From NCBI RefSeq assembly GCF_003931855.1, contig NZ_CP034248.1, forward strand, positions 4,030,001-4,094,000: a stretch of 64,000 nucleotides of DNA. The letters run 5' to 3'. A model generated the notes under the pieces. It was given only the letters and a program-made list of their open reading frames with translations, had not been told where the DNA came from and ran no database searches. The first letter of the stretch is position 1. Every line of letters starts with the position of its first letter. The translations under genes and the position numbers were made by a program. Source of the stretch: Paenibacillus lentus. Its GTDB lineage: Bacteria > Bacillota > Bacilli > Paenibacillales > Paenibacillaceae. This document shows, piece by piece, positions 17,259-25,767 of this stretch.

Positions 17259-18320
17259 ATTCTGGGTCATCTCACTGCTTACAGAAGAAAAATAAAATGG
17301 CAAACCATAACGCTACTCCTGTTGCTCATTACGCTTGGGTTAACTGCGATTGCAGCATGTGCGATTGGACCGATTAGCATTCCATTTCGAAAGACGATGG
17401 GAATTCTGCTGTCAGCCATGGGTTTCCCTTCATTTACTTCTTTTACAGATCGAGAACTGCTGGTCGTTACTGAAATGCGTTTGCCGCGAGTGCTTGCCGG
17501 AGGCTTAGTGGGGGCAGCTCTTGGGGTTTCCGGGGGCGCAATGCAAGGACTATTCCGTAATCCGCTCGTTGAGCCTGGTTATGTGGGGGTATCTAGCGGC
17601 GCTGCTTTAGGGGCGGTGTGTGCTTTATATTTTGGCTGGAATCAGTTCGGTTCATGGACACTTCCTCTGTCCGCTTTTCTAGGTGCAGCCCTCGCTGTCA
17701 TGATCATTTTGGCCGTATGGCAGAAACATCGCCATAAATCCATCGCATTATTGCTGCTGCTTGGCATTGGAGTCAATGCTCTGCTATCTGCCGTGATCAA
17801 TATGCTTGTGGCAAGTTCGAACAGCGAGCAGGAGCTGAGAAGCATTGTATTCTGGCTGCAGGGGGGGCTGGAAGCCCGAACATGGCATCATGTCCAACTG
17901 ATTGCTCTACCCATTTTAGCGGGATGTGTGATTCTCTTTACATTCGGACGCGACCTTAACACCATGCTGCTCGGTGATGAGCAGTCAACTCACGCTGGCA
18001 TTAATGTCGATAGAATGCGTCCGTTACTGCTTATCCTAATCTCCCTCATGACCGGATCGGCCGTAGCGATCAGCGGCATCATCGGCTTCGTAGGGCTTGT
18101 GGTTCCTCACGCCGTTCGTCTGGTTACCGGTCCGGACCACCGCTTTCTGCTTCCTGCGAGTGCCCTTGGAGGGGCGATTTTCTTAATCTGGGCCGATCTG
18201 GCCTCACGCATGATGCTTCAGCCTATCACTTTACAGGTCGGAGTAGTGTGCGCGCTTATCGGTGCTCCTTTATTCATTGCTCTAATTATGTCTTCTCGAC
18301 GTGGAGGTGCTCTCAGGTGA
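17259..18320 (+). CDS. FecCD-type ABC transporter permease, non-canonical start
   Basis: This is a BtuC/FecCD-family permease for iron siderophores, heme or corrinoids. It has about ten membrane helices, with the family landmarks LPRVLAGGLVGAALGVSGGA, MQGLFRNPLVEPGYVGVSSG and ISGIIGFVGLVVPHAVRLV. No ATG, GTG or TTG lies in frame at the proper N-terminus: the first is TTG 17322, inside the first helix. The frame stays open upstream and encodes a plausible cytoplasmic start (LGHLTAYRRKIKWQTITL). GGGAGG at 17245-17250 points to ATT 17259 (8 nt) or CTG 17262 (11 nt). This start gives 353 residues. Its stop overlaps the ATPase start. Confidence 0.82.
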   Translation: MLGHLTAYRRKIKWQTITLLLLLITLGLTAIAACAIGPISIPFRKTMGILLSAMGFPSFTSFTDRELLVVTEMRLPRVLAGGLVGAALGVSGGAMQGLFRNPLVEPGYVGVSSGAALGAVCALYFGWNQFGSWTLPLSAFLGAALAVMIILAVWQKHRHKSIALLLLLGIGVNALLSAVINMLVASSNSEQELRSIVFWLQGGLEARTWHHVQLIALPILAGCVILFTFGRDLNTMLLGDEQSTHAGINVDRMRPLLLILISLMTGSAVAISGIIGFVGLVVPHAVRLVTGPDHRFLLPASALGGAIFLIWADLASRMMLQPITLQVGVVCALIGAPLFIALIMSSRRGGALR

Positions 18321-19114
18321 ACGTACTTGATTTTCGCGATGTTAGCATCTTGATTCAGAGGAAATCGATTCTACGAAACCTTTCCTTTGAAATCCCTAAA
18401 GGACAATTTGTCGGATTAATCGGCCCAAATGGCAGCGGAAAATCGACCCTGCTGCGTACGATGTCAGGATGGCTTCCGCGAGCTAAAGGGAGAATCAGCC
18501 TTTTCGGACAACCTTTGGAGAGCTATAAACGAAGAGATATTGCTCGTCTGGTTAGTTTTGTGCCCCAAGATACCGTGGTGGATTTCGACTTTTCTGTAAG
18601 GGATATTGTCATGATGGGTAGACACCCTTACATGTCCCGCTTTAAAGAGGCGACTCGCGAGGATTTGCTCGCTGCCAAGCGGGCTATGTCCACAACGGAA
18701 ATTTCCCATCTGGCTAATCGCGCTGTAACAAGCCTGTCCGGCGGTCAGCGGCAAATGACGTTCATCGCCAAAGCATTGGCCCAAACCCCAAAGCTGCTGC
18801 TGCTTGACGAGCCGATCTCGGCGCTGGATATCCGGCATCAATTACACACGCTGGAGCTTGTCCGGCAGCTGACTTCTGACGGACTCACCGCCGTCGCCGC
18901 TCTTCATGATCTTAATTTGGCGGCGCGATACTGTGATCTACTGATTCTGCTCCATCAAGGGCAGATTCACGGCGTCGGCCTGCCCAAGGATGTACTTACT
19001 CCGTCGTCAATATTGGAGGTGTACGAAGTGCATGTTGAGCTCCAGCAAGATCCGTGGTTAGGCAGCTTATCGATAACTACGATCAACACAGAGGAACATT
19101 TTCACAATAGTTAG
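18317..19114 (+). CDS. FecE/BtuD-type ABC transporter ATP-binding protein
   Basis: The chosen start is GTG 18317, which overlaps the permease stop (GTGA) behind a GGAGGTG site, so the two are translationally coupled. The product has 265 residues. Walker A is GPNGSGKST (about residues 36-44), the Q-loop lies in RLVSFVPQDTVVDFDFSVRD, the signature is LSGGQRQ, Walker B is LLLLDEP, and the switch histidine is in AALHDLNLAARYCD. It energises import by the permease. The substrate class (siderophore, heme or corrinoid) is inferred from the permease and binding protein. Confidence 0.93.
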   Translation: MNVLDFRDVSILIQRKSILRNLSFEIPKGQFVGLIGPNGSGKSTLLRTMSGWLPRAKGRISLFGQPLESYKRRDIARLVSFVPQDTVVDFDFSVRDIVMMGRHPYMSRFKEATREDLLAAKRAMSTTEISHLANRAVTSLSGGQRQMTFIAKALAQTPKLLLLDEPISALDIRHQLHTLELVRQLTSDGLTAVAALHDLNLAARYCDLLILLHQGQIHGVGLPKDVLTPSSILEVYEVHVELQQDPWLGSLSITTINTEEHFHNS

Positions 19115-19158
19115 CTTCGATCCAAACAACTATATTTTTAATTGGAGGAGTATAAATT

Positions 19159-20109
19159 ATGAATCTTATCAGGCTTACAAAGGTCTGGAATGTTATGATC
19201 ATTATACTCGCAGCTGCTATCATTTGCGGATGCAGTAAACAGGCTGAGTCCAGCGGATTAACCAAGCAAGCAGCAAATTCCGCCATGAATCCCGACAAAC
19301 CTATGCGGATTGCTGCTCTATCGCTCGATGCAGCAGAGGCAGTTCTGGAGCTCACCGATCCCTTGCGAGTCGCTGTATTGACACGCAGCGCCGCCGATCC
19401 TGATCTAGCTTTCAATGCCGACAAGGTATCCGAGGAGATCATTCAAATTGCCGGTGCCACCTCCCTTGATCCGGAAAAGATCATGTCCTATAATGCAGAT
19501 TTACTCATAATGACCAAAGGGCATGAACAGGAAAAAGAGGCTGCGCAAATACTAGAGCAAGCTGGTGTTCCATTAATAAGCCTCGATATATGGGATACGT
19601 TCGAGAAGATGGAAGCGAACTACCATGTCCTAGGTCAAGCCCTTGGTGAAGAGGAAACCGCTGAGCAGATTACCTTTGAAATAAATAATAAATTAGAAGC
19701 AGCTCATCAGGCCGTTGCCGGAAAGGAACAGCCCTCGGTACTCGTAATTTCCCCCGTCGGCCCGGGGACTGGTCCCTTTCTGATCGGTTCATCCAACATT
19801 TCGTACGACATCGTAAGCCATGCCGGAGGGAATCATTTAGCCGATGAGCTATCACTCACCCGGTCAGCCAAAGCTTCTATGGAAGCTCTCCTCAAAACAG
19901 ATCCCGATTATATTATCCTGCTACAATGGAGGCTGGGTGACGATTCAGATTTAGAAGAACTGACAGAGGCTGCTGGCTGGTCAACGCTCACAGCGGTGCA
20001 AAGCAACCGGGTACATACGATGTCCGTGAAGCAATTGCTGTATCCAAACCGTTATAACGCTGATACCGTCATTGAGCTCGCTCGCCTATTCCATCCAGAT
20101 GCCTTCTAA
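19159..20109 (+). CDS. FecB/BtuF-type substrate-binding lipoprotein
   Basis: A 316-residue lipoprotein, with lipidation expected at Cys25 (IICGC). The mature part has the helical-backbone class III binding-protein layout: RIAALSLDAAEAVLELTDPL, EKIMSYNADLLIMTKGHEQE, and ISLDIWDTFEKMEANYHVLG before the long helix, then VLVISPVGPGTGPFLIGSSN and DPDYIILLQWRLG. It captures the ligand for the upstream permease/ATPase pair (45 nt upstream) and is preceded by TTGGAGGAG. No ligand-defining motif is evident, and no cobalamin riboswitch lies before the operon. Confidence 0.88.
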   Translation: MNLIRLTKVWNVMIIILAAAIICGCSKQAESSGLTKQAANSAMNPDKPMRIAALSLDAAEAVLELTDPLRVAVLTRSAADPDLAFNADKVSEEIIQIAGATSLDPEKIMSYNADLLIMTKGHEQEKEAAQILEQAGVPLISLDIWDTFEKMEANYHVLGQALGEEETAEQITFEINNKLEAAHQAVAGKEQPSVLVISPVGPGTGPFLIGSSNISYDIVSHAGGNHLADELSLTRSAKASMEALLKTDPDYIILLQWRLGDDSDLEELTEAAGWSTLTAVQSNRVHTMSVKQLLYPNRYNADTVIELARLFHPDAF

Positions 20110-20141
20110 ATATCTTAGTGCAGGTATAAGGAGTGATTTTC

Positions 20142-21068
20142 ATGAAAGCCGTACTGTTAATGTCTTACTGCCATTTGCCATCGATCGATGACATTCCCTT
20201 GTTCTATCATCATTTATATCATGGAAGGCTCCCTTCTCCCGACATCATGGAAAGAGCAGTCGACCGTTACCGTAATCTGGCGAAGCCAGATCCGCTCGGT
20301 TCCACTACCCTCCGTCAGGCCAGGGCTCTAGAGAGAAGACTGATGCAACATCTTGGAGAGCCAATTCCTGTTTATACGGCTCACAAGCATACACGGCCTT
20401 TCGTCCATGAAGCAATGGAGCAAATCATTGCGAGTGACGTGAAGCATCTGTATACTTTGCCGCTGTCACCCCTCTATTCTAAGACGGGAACCGGCAGCTA
20501 TCAGCGAGCTGCCGAGCAGGCCCGCGATCAGCAGGATGCGGATGTATCCATTACGCATATTCCCGCTTGGCATCTTCACGATCGCTTTGTTGAAGCGCTA
20601 AGTACCCGATTAATCGAAGCGCTGCGCTGGATTTCCGCTAGAAACCGCAGTCGTACGGTCGTCATTTTTACCGCGCACAGCAAACCAGGCCTTCCCGCGC
20701 CACACCGGGATTACATCGCTGCCTTTACCGAGCTGGCTGAAGCGGTTGCTACACAAGCGAATTGCCATAATTGGAAATTAGCCTACCGAAGCGGCGGCCC
20801 CGCTCCGCAAAAATGGCTTGGGCCAGATGTACTTGAGGTCATGGAGAACACGGCCCAGGAAGGCGCATCCGCCGTCATCATTTGTGACCTGCTCTCAATG
20901 ACCGAGAACATTGAGACTTTACAGAACTGCAGGCTCGATGGCTTAGTCAAAGCACGAGAGTTGGGACTGGAATTTGCGACTACGGAATTTCTAAATGATG
21001 CGGATGATTTTATGACAGCTCTTGAGGAAATCGTACTCGCCCAAATCCTACATGAAGCACCTCAATAA
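20142..21068 (+). CDS. Ferrochelatase-family protein linked to an ABC importer
   Basis: A 308-residue protein with the HemH/CpfC fold: KAVLLMSYCHLPSIDDIPLF at the start, TAHKHTRPFVHEAMEQI, and TLPLSPLYSKTGTGSYQRA. The metal-site histidine falls in FTAHSKPG (His179) and the acidic partner in TENIETLQ (Glu258), mirroring His183 and Glu264 of the B. subtilis enzyme. Surrounding blocks differ from housekeeping enzymes, for instance TENIETL replaces the usual SDHIEVL-like text, so this is a divergent paralog. It may insert or remove iron (or another metal) from imported porphyrin. ATG 20142 sits 8 nt behind AAGGAG; the gene is the last of the transporter operon. Confidence 0.8.
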   Translation: MKAVLLMSYCHLPSIDDIPLFYHHLYHGRLPSPDIMERAVDRYRNLAKPDPLGSTTLRQARALERRLMQHLGEPIPVYTAHKHTRPFVHEAMEQIIASDVKHLYTLPLSPLYSKTGTGSYQRAAEQARDQQDADVSITHIPAWHLHDRFVEALSTRLIEALRWISARNRSRTVVIFTAHSKPGLPAPHRDYIAAFTELAEAVATQANCHNWKLAYRSGGPAPQKWLGPDVLEVMENTAQEGASAVIICDLLSMTENIETLQNCRLDGLVKARELGLEFATTEFLNDADDFMTALEEIVLAQILHEAPQ

Positions 21069-21098
21069 GCCCCACGCGATTCTACGCTAAATGAGGAA

Positions 21099-21137
21099 AG
21101 GCTTTGCACCTTTTCAAGGGTACAAAGCCTCTCCTTT
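21099..21137 (+). terminator. Terminator of the FecCD operon
   Basis: AGGCTTTG (21099-21106) pairs with CAAAGCCT (21123-21130), followed by CTCCTTTCTTCT, between convergent genes. Confidence 0.7.
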
Positions 21138-21156
21138 CTTCTGATATTTCGCCCGT

Positions 21157-21876
21157 TTATTGCGGATTCGTCGTCCAAATGCCAGCGGTTTTCACAAATA
21201 CGCGCTGCGGCAGCTTCAATGTCGCAAGAGCCAATTCCGCGACGTCCTCTGGCTGCATCATCCGATCCTCATCTCCAATATTCAAGCCTGCATTAACGGC
21301 TAGCTCTGTATTCACCGTACTTGGTGTCAAAGCCACTACGCGGATGTTATTTTTCCGCACCTCCTGCATAACGGCCTCAGTAAGACCCATTATCGCAAAT
21401 TTAGATGCATTATATGCCGAGCCCGTCGCAAAGCCTCTCTCTCCGGCTGTAGAAGCTATATTGATGATATTCCCTTGATTTTGAACAATCATCCTAGGTA
21501 ATACGGCGCGTGTCATATAGTAGGTTCCCATCAGATTCACTTGAATGATGCGCTCCCAATCCTTAGGATCCATCTCCACCAGCTTACCAAATTTGGCAAT
21601 GCCGGCGTTGTTAATTAGAATGTCCACTCCGCCAAGCTCAGCCACAAGCGTATTCACGGCTTGCTCAGCTGCTGCCTGATCGGAAATATCCGCAGAAGCG
21701 ATTGCCACCTTAATGCCATACGACTTTTTGAGTTCCGATTGCAGCGTCTCAAGATCCGAAGTCGTACGGGCGATTAATCCTAGATGAACGCCCTCTTTAG
21801 CAAGTGCTTCAGCGATCGCCTTACCAATCCCTTTCCCTGCTCCAGTAATGATGGCCACTTGATTGTTTAAGCTCAT
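21157..21876 (-). CDS. Short-chain dehydrogenase/reductase (FabG-like)
   Basis: A 239-residue classical SDR. The NAD(P)-binding TGAGKGIG motif is at residues 11-18, NNAG at about 88-91, the catalytic serine lies in INIASTAGERG, and the active-site YNASK is at about 152-156. It is close to the 3-ketoacyl-ACP reductase-like SDRs of Bacillus, but it stands outside any fatty-acid cluster, so the substrate is unknown. AGGAGA precedes the ATG by about 10 nt. Transcribed toward the FecCD operon and separated from it by terminator 21099-21137. Confidence 0.88.
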   Translation of the reverse strand: MSLNNQVAIITGAGKGIGKAIAEALAKEGVHLGLIARTTSDLETLQSELKKSYGIKVAIASADISDQAAAEQAVNTLVAELGGVDILINNAGIAKFGKLVEMDPKDWERIIQVNLMGTYYMTRAVLPRMIVQNQGNIINIASTAGERGFATGSAYNASKFAIMGLTEAVMQEVRKNNIRVVALTPSTVNTELAVNAGLNIGDEDRMMQPEDVAELALATLKLPQRVFVKTAGIWTTNPQ

Positions 21877-21982
21877 TCAACCCATCTCTCCTTTTTCTCA
21901 TCCTATCATAATCATGGTTATGTGACTCCATGTTCTATTATAGGCGATAGGGTTGACCCATAACAAATTATGGAATGAAATA

Positions 21983-22981
21983 TCAAATAGCGCATGACTC
22001 AATTTCAAAGCCCAGATCTTGGATCATTTGGTGATCTGTATTGATTTCTTGCCCTCCGGTAGTCAAATAATCGCCAATAAACCATGAATTTGCTGCATAG
22101 AGAGATAGCGGCTGCAAATGCCTTAAACTCGATTCCCGGCCCCCCGATACACGAATTTCCTTCGTTGGGCAAATAAAGCGAAATAGTGCCAGTACCTTCA
22201 AGGCATGCATAGGCGTAATTCGGGTATACGATTCCAGCGGCGTGCCCGGAATTGGAACGAGAAAATTAACAGGAATCGAATCGGCATCAAGCTCCCGTAA
22301 GGCATAAGCCGTTTCCACGATTTCGGCGGCGCTCTCCCCCATCCCGATAATAACTCCGGAGCAAGGCGACATGCCGGAGGCCTTCACCTTCTCCACCGTT
22401 TCTACACGCTGTTCATAGGAATGTGTGGTTGTAATGGAAGCATAATTCGTTTGGCTTGTATTCAAGTTATGATTATAGCGATGGACGCCTGCCGCCGCGA
22501 GCCGATCCGCTTGATCGTCCCGCAACAAACCGAGGCAGGCGCATATTTTAAGCGGCATTGTACTGCGAATTTCTGTTACTGCATCAATGACCTGATCAAG
22601 CTCTCGCGGAGTCGGCCCTCTTCCGGACGCCACGATACAATATGTCCCGGCTTGGCGAGCCATCGCTTCACGTGCACCCGCCAACAGCGACTCCTTGTCT
22701 AGTAGAGAGTATTTGGCAACCGGAGCGTTAGAAACGATCGATTGCGAGCAGTAGCCACAGTCCTCGGGGCATAGGCCGCTTTTTGCGTTCATAATCATGT
22801 TAAGCTTCACTTTATTACCAAAATAATAACTGCGCACTTTATAGGCGGCCTGCATTAGAGGCAGTAATTGCTTATCGTCTCCATCAAGCACCGCCAGCCC
22901 TTCTTCCATGGTCAGCCTTTCCCTAAGTAGCGCTTTATCTGCAAGTTTATCCCAATACAACACTTCAGTTACAAGACTCAT
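21983..22981 (-). CDS. bioB: Biotin synthase (radical SAM)
   Basis: A 332-residue enzyme that inserts sulfur into dethiobiotin. The radical-SAM cysteines are Cys71, Cys75 and Cys78 in GLCPEDCGYCSQS. Further landmarks are YCIVASGRGPTPRELDQVI, RYNHNLNTSQTNYASITTTH (the conserved 'Y-N-H-N-L-x-T' motif), CSGVIIGMGE, and VNFLVPIPGTPLE. It is a single-gene unit; other bio genes are not in the window. A BirA-type operator lies about 70-105 nt upstream, so expression should fall when biotin is plentiful. Confidence 0.96.
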   Translation of the reverse strand: MSLVTEVLYWDKLADKALLRERLTMEEGLAVLDGDDKQLLPLMQAAYKVRSYYFGNKVKLNMIMNAKSGLCPEDCGYCSQSIVSNAPVAKYSLLDKESLLAGAREAMARQAGTYCIVASGRGPTPRELDQVIDAVTEIRSTMPLKICACLGLLRDDQADRLAAAGVHRYNHNLNTSQTNYASITTTHSYEQRVETVEKVKASGMSPCSGVIIGMGESAAEIVETAYALRELDADSIPVNFLVPIPGTPLESYTRITPMHALKVLALFRFICPTKEIRVSGGRESSLRHLQPLSLYAANSWFIGDYLTTGGQEINTDHQMIQDLGFEIESCAI

Positions 22982-23051
22982 GCTTCTATCATCCTCTCCT
23001 GCTTTCTAACAGCTATAATCTAAAAAAGTAGGCATGCTTCAATCGAATAAA

Positions 23052-23086
23052 ATTGTTAACCATAATTAATCTATTCGGTTGACAAT
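23052..23086. promoter_or_regulatory. BirA operator of bioB
   Basis: ATTGTTAACC (23052-23061) and GGTTGACAAT (23077-23086) are inverted arms separated by exactly 15 nt. This matches the arrangement of Firmicute biotin-repressor sites (TTGTTAACC-N15-GGTTAACAA). The arms pair at nine of ten positions. Confidence 0.88.
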
Positions 23087-23229
23087 ACGATTAAACGAGA
23101 ACATCTTACCAGACTTGTTTCGATATTGTAAATAGTGAGGGAGCTCCCCTGGCAATATGTTCCGCCATAAAAATTTATAAATATGCATGACCAGCTTGAA
23201 TTTCTCAGCTAAGCGTAATGATCGAACTC

Positions 23230-23560
23230 TCCTTGATCTGTTACCACCTTTGAGGATGTCATCGAGCTTGGTTTGCATCTATACCAATAAGTATATAATT
23301 GTTGATAGTGCTGCCGCATAAATACCCTCGCAATAACTAATAGATCGTTCGATGTCTCCTTCGTGTTGCGTGTAAATGACACTTATTGAATTCGATCTCT
23401 TCGTATAACCATTGGCAAAACGCAATAGCCAGCCCTCGTGAACAATCGTTCTTAAAGCCGGCCATGCATTTAATGAAAGTTCTTCAATCAATAATGACAT
23501 TTGTACCGCCACTTTAATATTCATAGAATTGTATAAACATACATCGTTTCGGTTATACAT
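23230..23560 (-). pseudogene. Broken GNAT-family acetyltransferase gene
   Basis: The frame that starts near 23524 encodes the N-terminal region of a GNAT protein (LIEELSLNAWPALRTIVHEG, WLLRFANGYTKRSN, YCEGIYAAALSTIIYLLV) and then meets a TAG at 23279-23281. The same frame continues directly with MQTKLDDILKGGN, which resembles the next segment of these proteins ('T-x-L-D-x-L-L-x-x-R-G-Y'). Beyond that the similarity is lost. No acetyl-CoA-binding C-terminal domain remains, so the gene is judged non-functional. Confidence 0.6.
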
Positions 23561-23593
23561 TCAACTATGATCTCATTGACTCAAGCTAATCAT

Positions 23594-24157
23594 TCAGTTA
23601 TTTCTCCAAACACGTGTTACTCTATGAAACGATTGTTCTACAAAATCAAGTCGGTATACATCCGGGTTAGACAAGCTACTCCACTGGTCAAATCCAAATG
23701 TTGGGTCAAAATATCCGATAATTAATGACATAAGTGCGCCATGTGTTACAACTACCATATTTGATTCATCTCTTCTTAGCAGCTCGTTGATTACCTCGGC
23801 CCCCCGATTCATCGCCTCTCTCGTTGATTCACCGCCAGGAAATTTGAGATCCACATCGTCATAGGTGGCCCGAAGCTTATCCATCCAATTATCGAGATGC
23901 ATTGAACTAAGTTCTCTTTCCTTCAAATTCTCTTCAATAATAAGCTCCAACTGTCTGACCTCGCATAATGGAGTAATCGTATCGACAGCTCTGACATAGG
24001 GGCTTGATATGCACCGTTCAACTTTAATATCCGTGAAGAAGTCCACTAGCTCCTTAGCCTGTTCTTTGCCTTCGAGCGTTAATTGGGCTTCCGGCTCCTG
24101 CCCTTCGGCCCTGCAATGTCTGATTAAGTAAATATGCTTCACTGTGCTCTCAGCCAT
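23594..24157 (-). CDS. Histidine phosphatase family protein
   Basis: A 187-residue phosphoglycerate-mutase-like phosphatase. The catalytic motif appears as LIRHCRAEGQ (residues 10-19, usual RHG replaced by RHC), the second arginine in ISSPYVRAVDTITP, the acidic residue in ERELSSMHLDN, and the second histidine in VVVTHGALMSLIIGYF. Substrates range from sugar phosphates to nucleotides in this family and cannot be told here. It stands alone, 33 nt after the broken GNAT gene in plus coordinates. Confidence 0.85.
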   Translation of the reverse strand: MAESTVKHIYLIRHCRAEGQEPEAQLTLEGKEQAKELVDFFTDIKVERCISSPYVRAVDTITPLCEVRQLELIIEENLKERELSSMHLDNWMDKLRATYDDVDLKFPGGESTREAMNRGAEVINELLRRDESNMVVVTHGALMSLIIGYFDPTFGFDQWSSLSNPDVYRLDFVEQSFHRVTRVWRNN

Positions 24158-24255
24158 AGCTCTGCCTCCTTATCATTTGAAGTACGACCATCTATAATCT
24201 CATTTCTAGTCATTGGCGTTAAGGTTAATCCGTGCTGCAATCATACTTCACTATT

Positions 24256-24600
24256 TTACCAATGTTTCATACCCTTCAGTTTGTCTCTTTTCATATGTAT
24301 GGTTGGAGACACATTCACAATGCGTTGAAATGTCCGGCTACAATAAAACTCGCTGCTGAAGCCAACCGTAGTGGAAACCTCTTTGACTCTACTGCCTTCC
24401 TTCGCATAAAGCAGCAGATTTTCTTTCCAAGTAACTCTAAAATTTCTACAAACAAGTTGGCGCGATTTGACTCGGTTGATCATGTATGTCTTTTATTTCC
24501 AATAATCAGATCCGGCTTCAAGCAGTCGATCTTCTCTAAGTTAGTTTCGTTAACTGAACCGATGTTCTCGATTCCACAAGCACTGTAGGCACTTTCTTTC
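24256..24600 (-). pseudogene. Fused remnants of an iron-type binding protein and an AraC regulator
   Basis: Reading the minus strand from 24600, IENIGSVNETNLEKIDCLKP DLIIGNKR is typical of siderophore-binding domains. After a stop, another frame (24483 to 24256) gives LLLYAKEGSRVKEVSTTVGF and SSEFYCSRTFQRIVNVSPT, the second helix-turn-helix of an AraC regulator. Both pieces are short, in different frames and in the reverse order to Btr-type proteins, so this looks like a deletion scar of an iron-regulatory locus. Confidence 0.6.
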
Positions 24601-24684
24601 ACGCAGTCAGCGAGAAGTAAAGTTTAATAACATTATATGAAGTACCCTTAGTACTACTCATCGATAGAATCAACATTGATACTG

Positions 24685-25767
24685 CTAATCCAAGTCATCC
24701 TCTATTTGAAGATCAAAGTAGGTGAATTGCCTCAACCAAATCTCCATGCTGCTGAGCTCGACCAACTGTTCCAAATGGTATACGCCAGGTATAAATTCGG
24801 AACGACACACCGTATCCGCTGTGAAGGCAGCTGCAAGTGCCGTCATTTCGGATTGGTTCCTTCCTTGCAGCATACATTGGATAGTAGCATCTTTCCCCCT
24901 TCTTCTCCCCCATGCATCGATTTTGATTGCAAATTTATCTTCTCCAAACCTCAGCTTATGGAACGCTCTAACGGCAGCTCTGCGCACCCAGTGGTTACGA
25001 AACACATGTGTAATTCCCCACGCTCTCAATTTTGCAACTATGGTTGTTACCGCGGCGGAATCAAAGCATAATCGGGTAGCTACATTCGGCACGTTTAAAG
25101 TCCTGGCAAGTGTCAGTTGATCTGAAAAAGGAAAGCGATAAACCTGTCTTGCACCGATTTCTAACCCGAAATTAATCGTTCTAGCATCGGTAAAACTAGC
25201 TACAATCTGTTTCTGCCCTTCTTTCACCACTTCAAAGCTTGCGTTTATCTGATCAATCGTCCACTCAATTGCAGCTGCCCCGTGGCGATCTCCAAGTCCA
25301 AGCATGATCGATATTTCGATCGCTTCCGTCTGTTCTAGACATTGAACTGCTCTCGAGGCTAGAAGGTTCGTTATACCAGGGGCCAACCCTACACTCAGAA
25401 CAGCTATTGCGCCATGTCCCCTTGCTATATTCCCCAATTGCTCCACTTGATTTATAAAAGTGTATTTCGCTGAAATGTCGATATAATGGGTTCCCGACTG
25501 CAAACAGGTATGAACGAAAGCAGGATTCACTTGATCAAGGCACATAATGACGAGCTTAAATCGGCTTAGCAAATCCGGATCGACGGCCTTTTGAATATCA
25601 AGCCGCAGCGCTTTGACTTTACCGGCTGTTTCCTGTGATAGTTGCTTTGCACGCTGCTGGCTCCTGCCTGCTGCAACAACTTTACCTGGGAAAATATCAC
25701 CTAGTTTTAAGCAGATGACCTTGCCGACATGACCGTATCCGCCCACTACCAGTATTTCGGTTTTCAT
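24685..25767 (-). CDS. Saccharopine dehydrogenase-family NAD(P)-binding protein
   Basis: A 360-residue protein with an N-terminal Rossmann domain (ILVVGGYGHVGKVICLKLGD; residues 5-24). CLDQVNPAFVHTCLQSGTHY IDISAKY, VLSVGLAPGITNLLASRAV and a C-terminal substrate domain follow. Family members reduce or oxidise imines or opine-type conjugates, and others are trans-acting enoyl reductases; the reaction here is unknown. Its start overlaps the methyltransferase stop by 4 nt (ATGA), so the two are co-translated and probably modify the same small molecule. Confidence 0.82.
   Translation of the reverse strand: MKTEILVVGGYGHVGKVICLKLGDIFPGKVVAAGRSQQRAKQLSQETAGKVKALRLDIQKAVDPDLLSRFKLVIMCLDQVNPAFVHTCLQSGTHYIDISAKYTFINQVEQLGNIARGHGAIAVLSVGLAPGITNLLASRAVQCLEQTEAIEISIMLGLGDRHGAAAIEWTIDQINASFEVVKEGQKQIVASFTDARTINFGLEIGARQVYRFPFSDQLTLARTLNVPNVATRLCFDSAAVTTIVAKLRAWGITHVFRNHWVRRAAVRAFHKLRFGEDKFAIKIDAWGRRRGKDATIQCMLQGRNQSEMTALAAAFTADTVCRSEFIPGVYHLEQLVELSSMEIWLRQFTYFDLQIEDDLD

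Noticed and set aside
23066-23278. 70-codon minus-strand frame overlapping the BirA operator
   Set aside because: It begins right after the in-frame stop of the GNAT gene and continues its frame; it ends inside the operator and has no ribosome binding site of its own.
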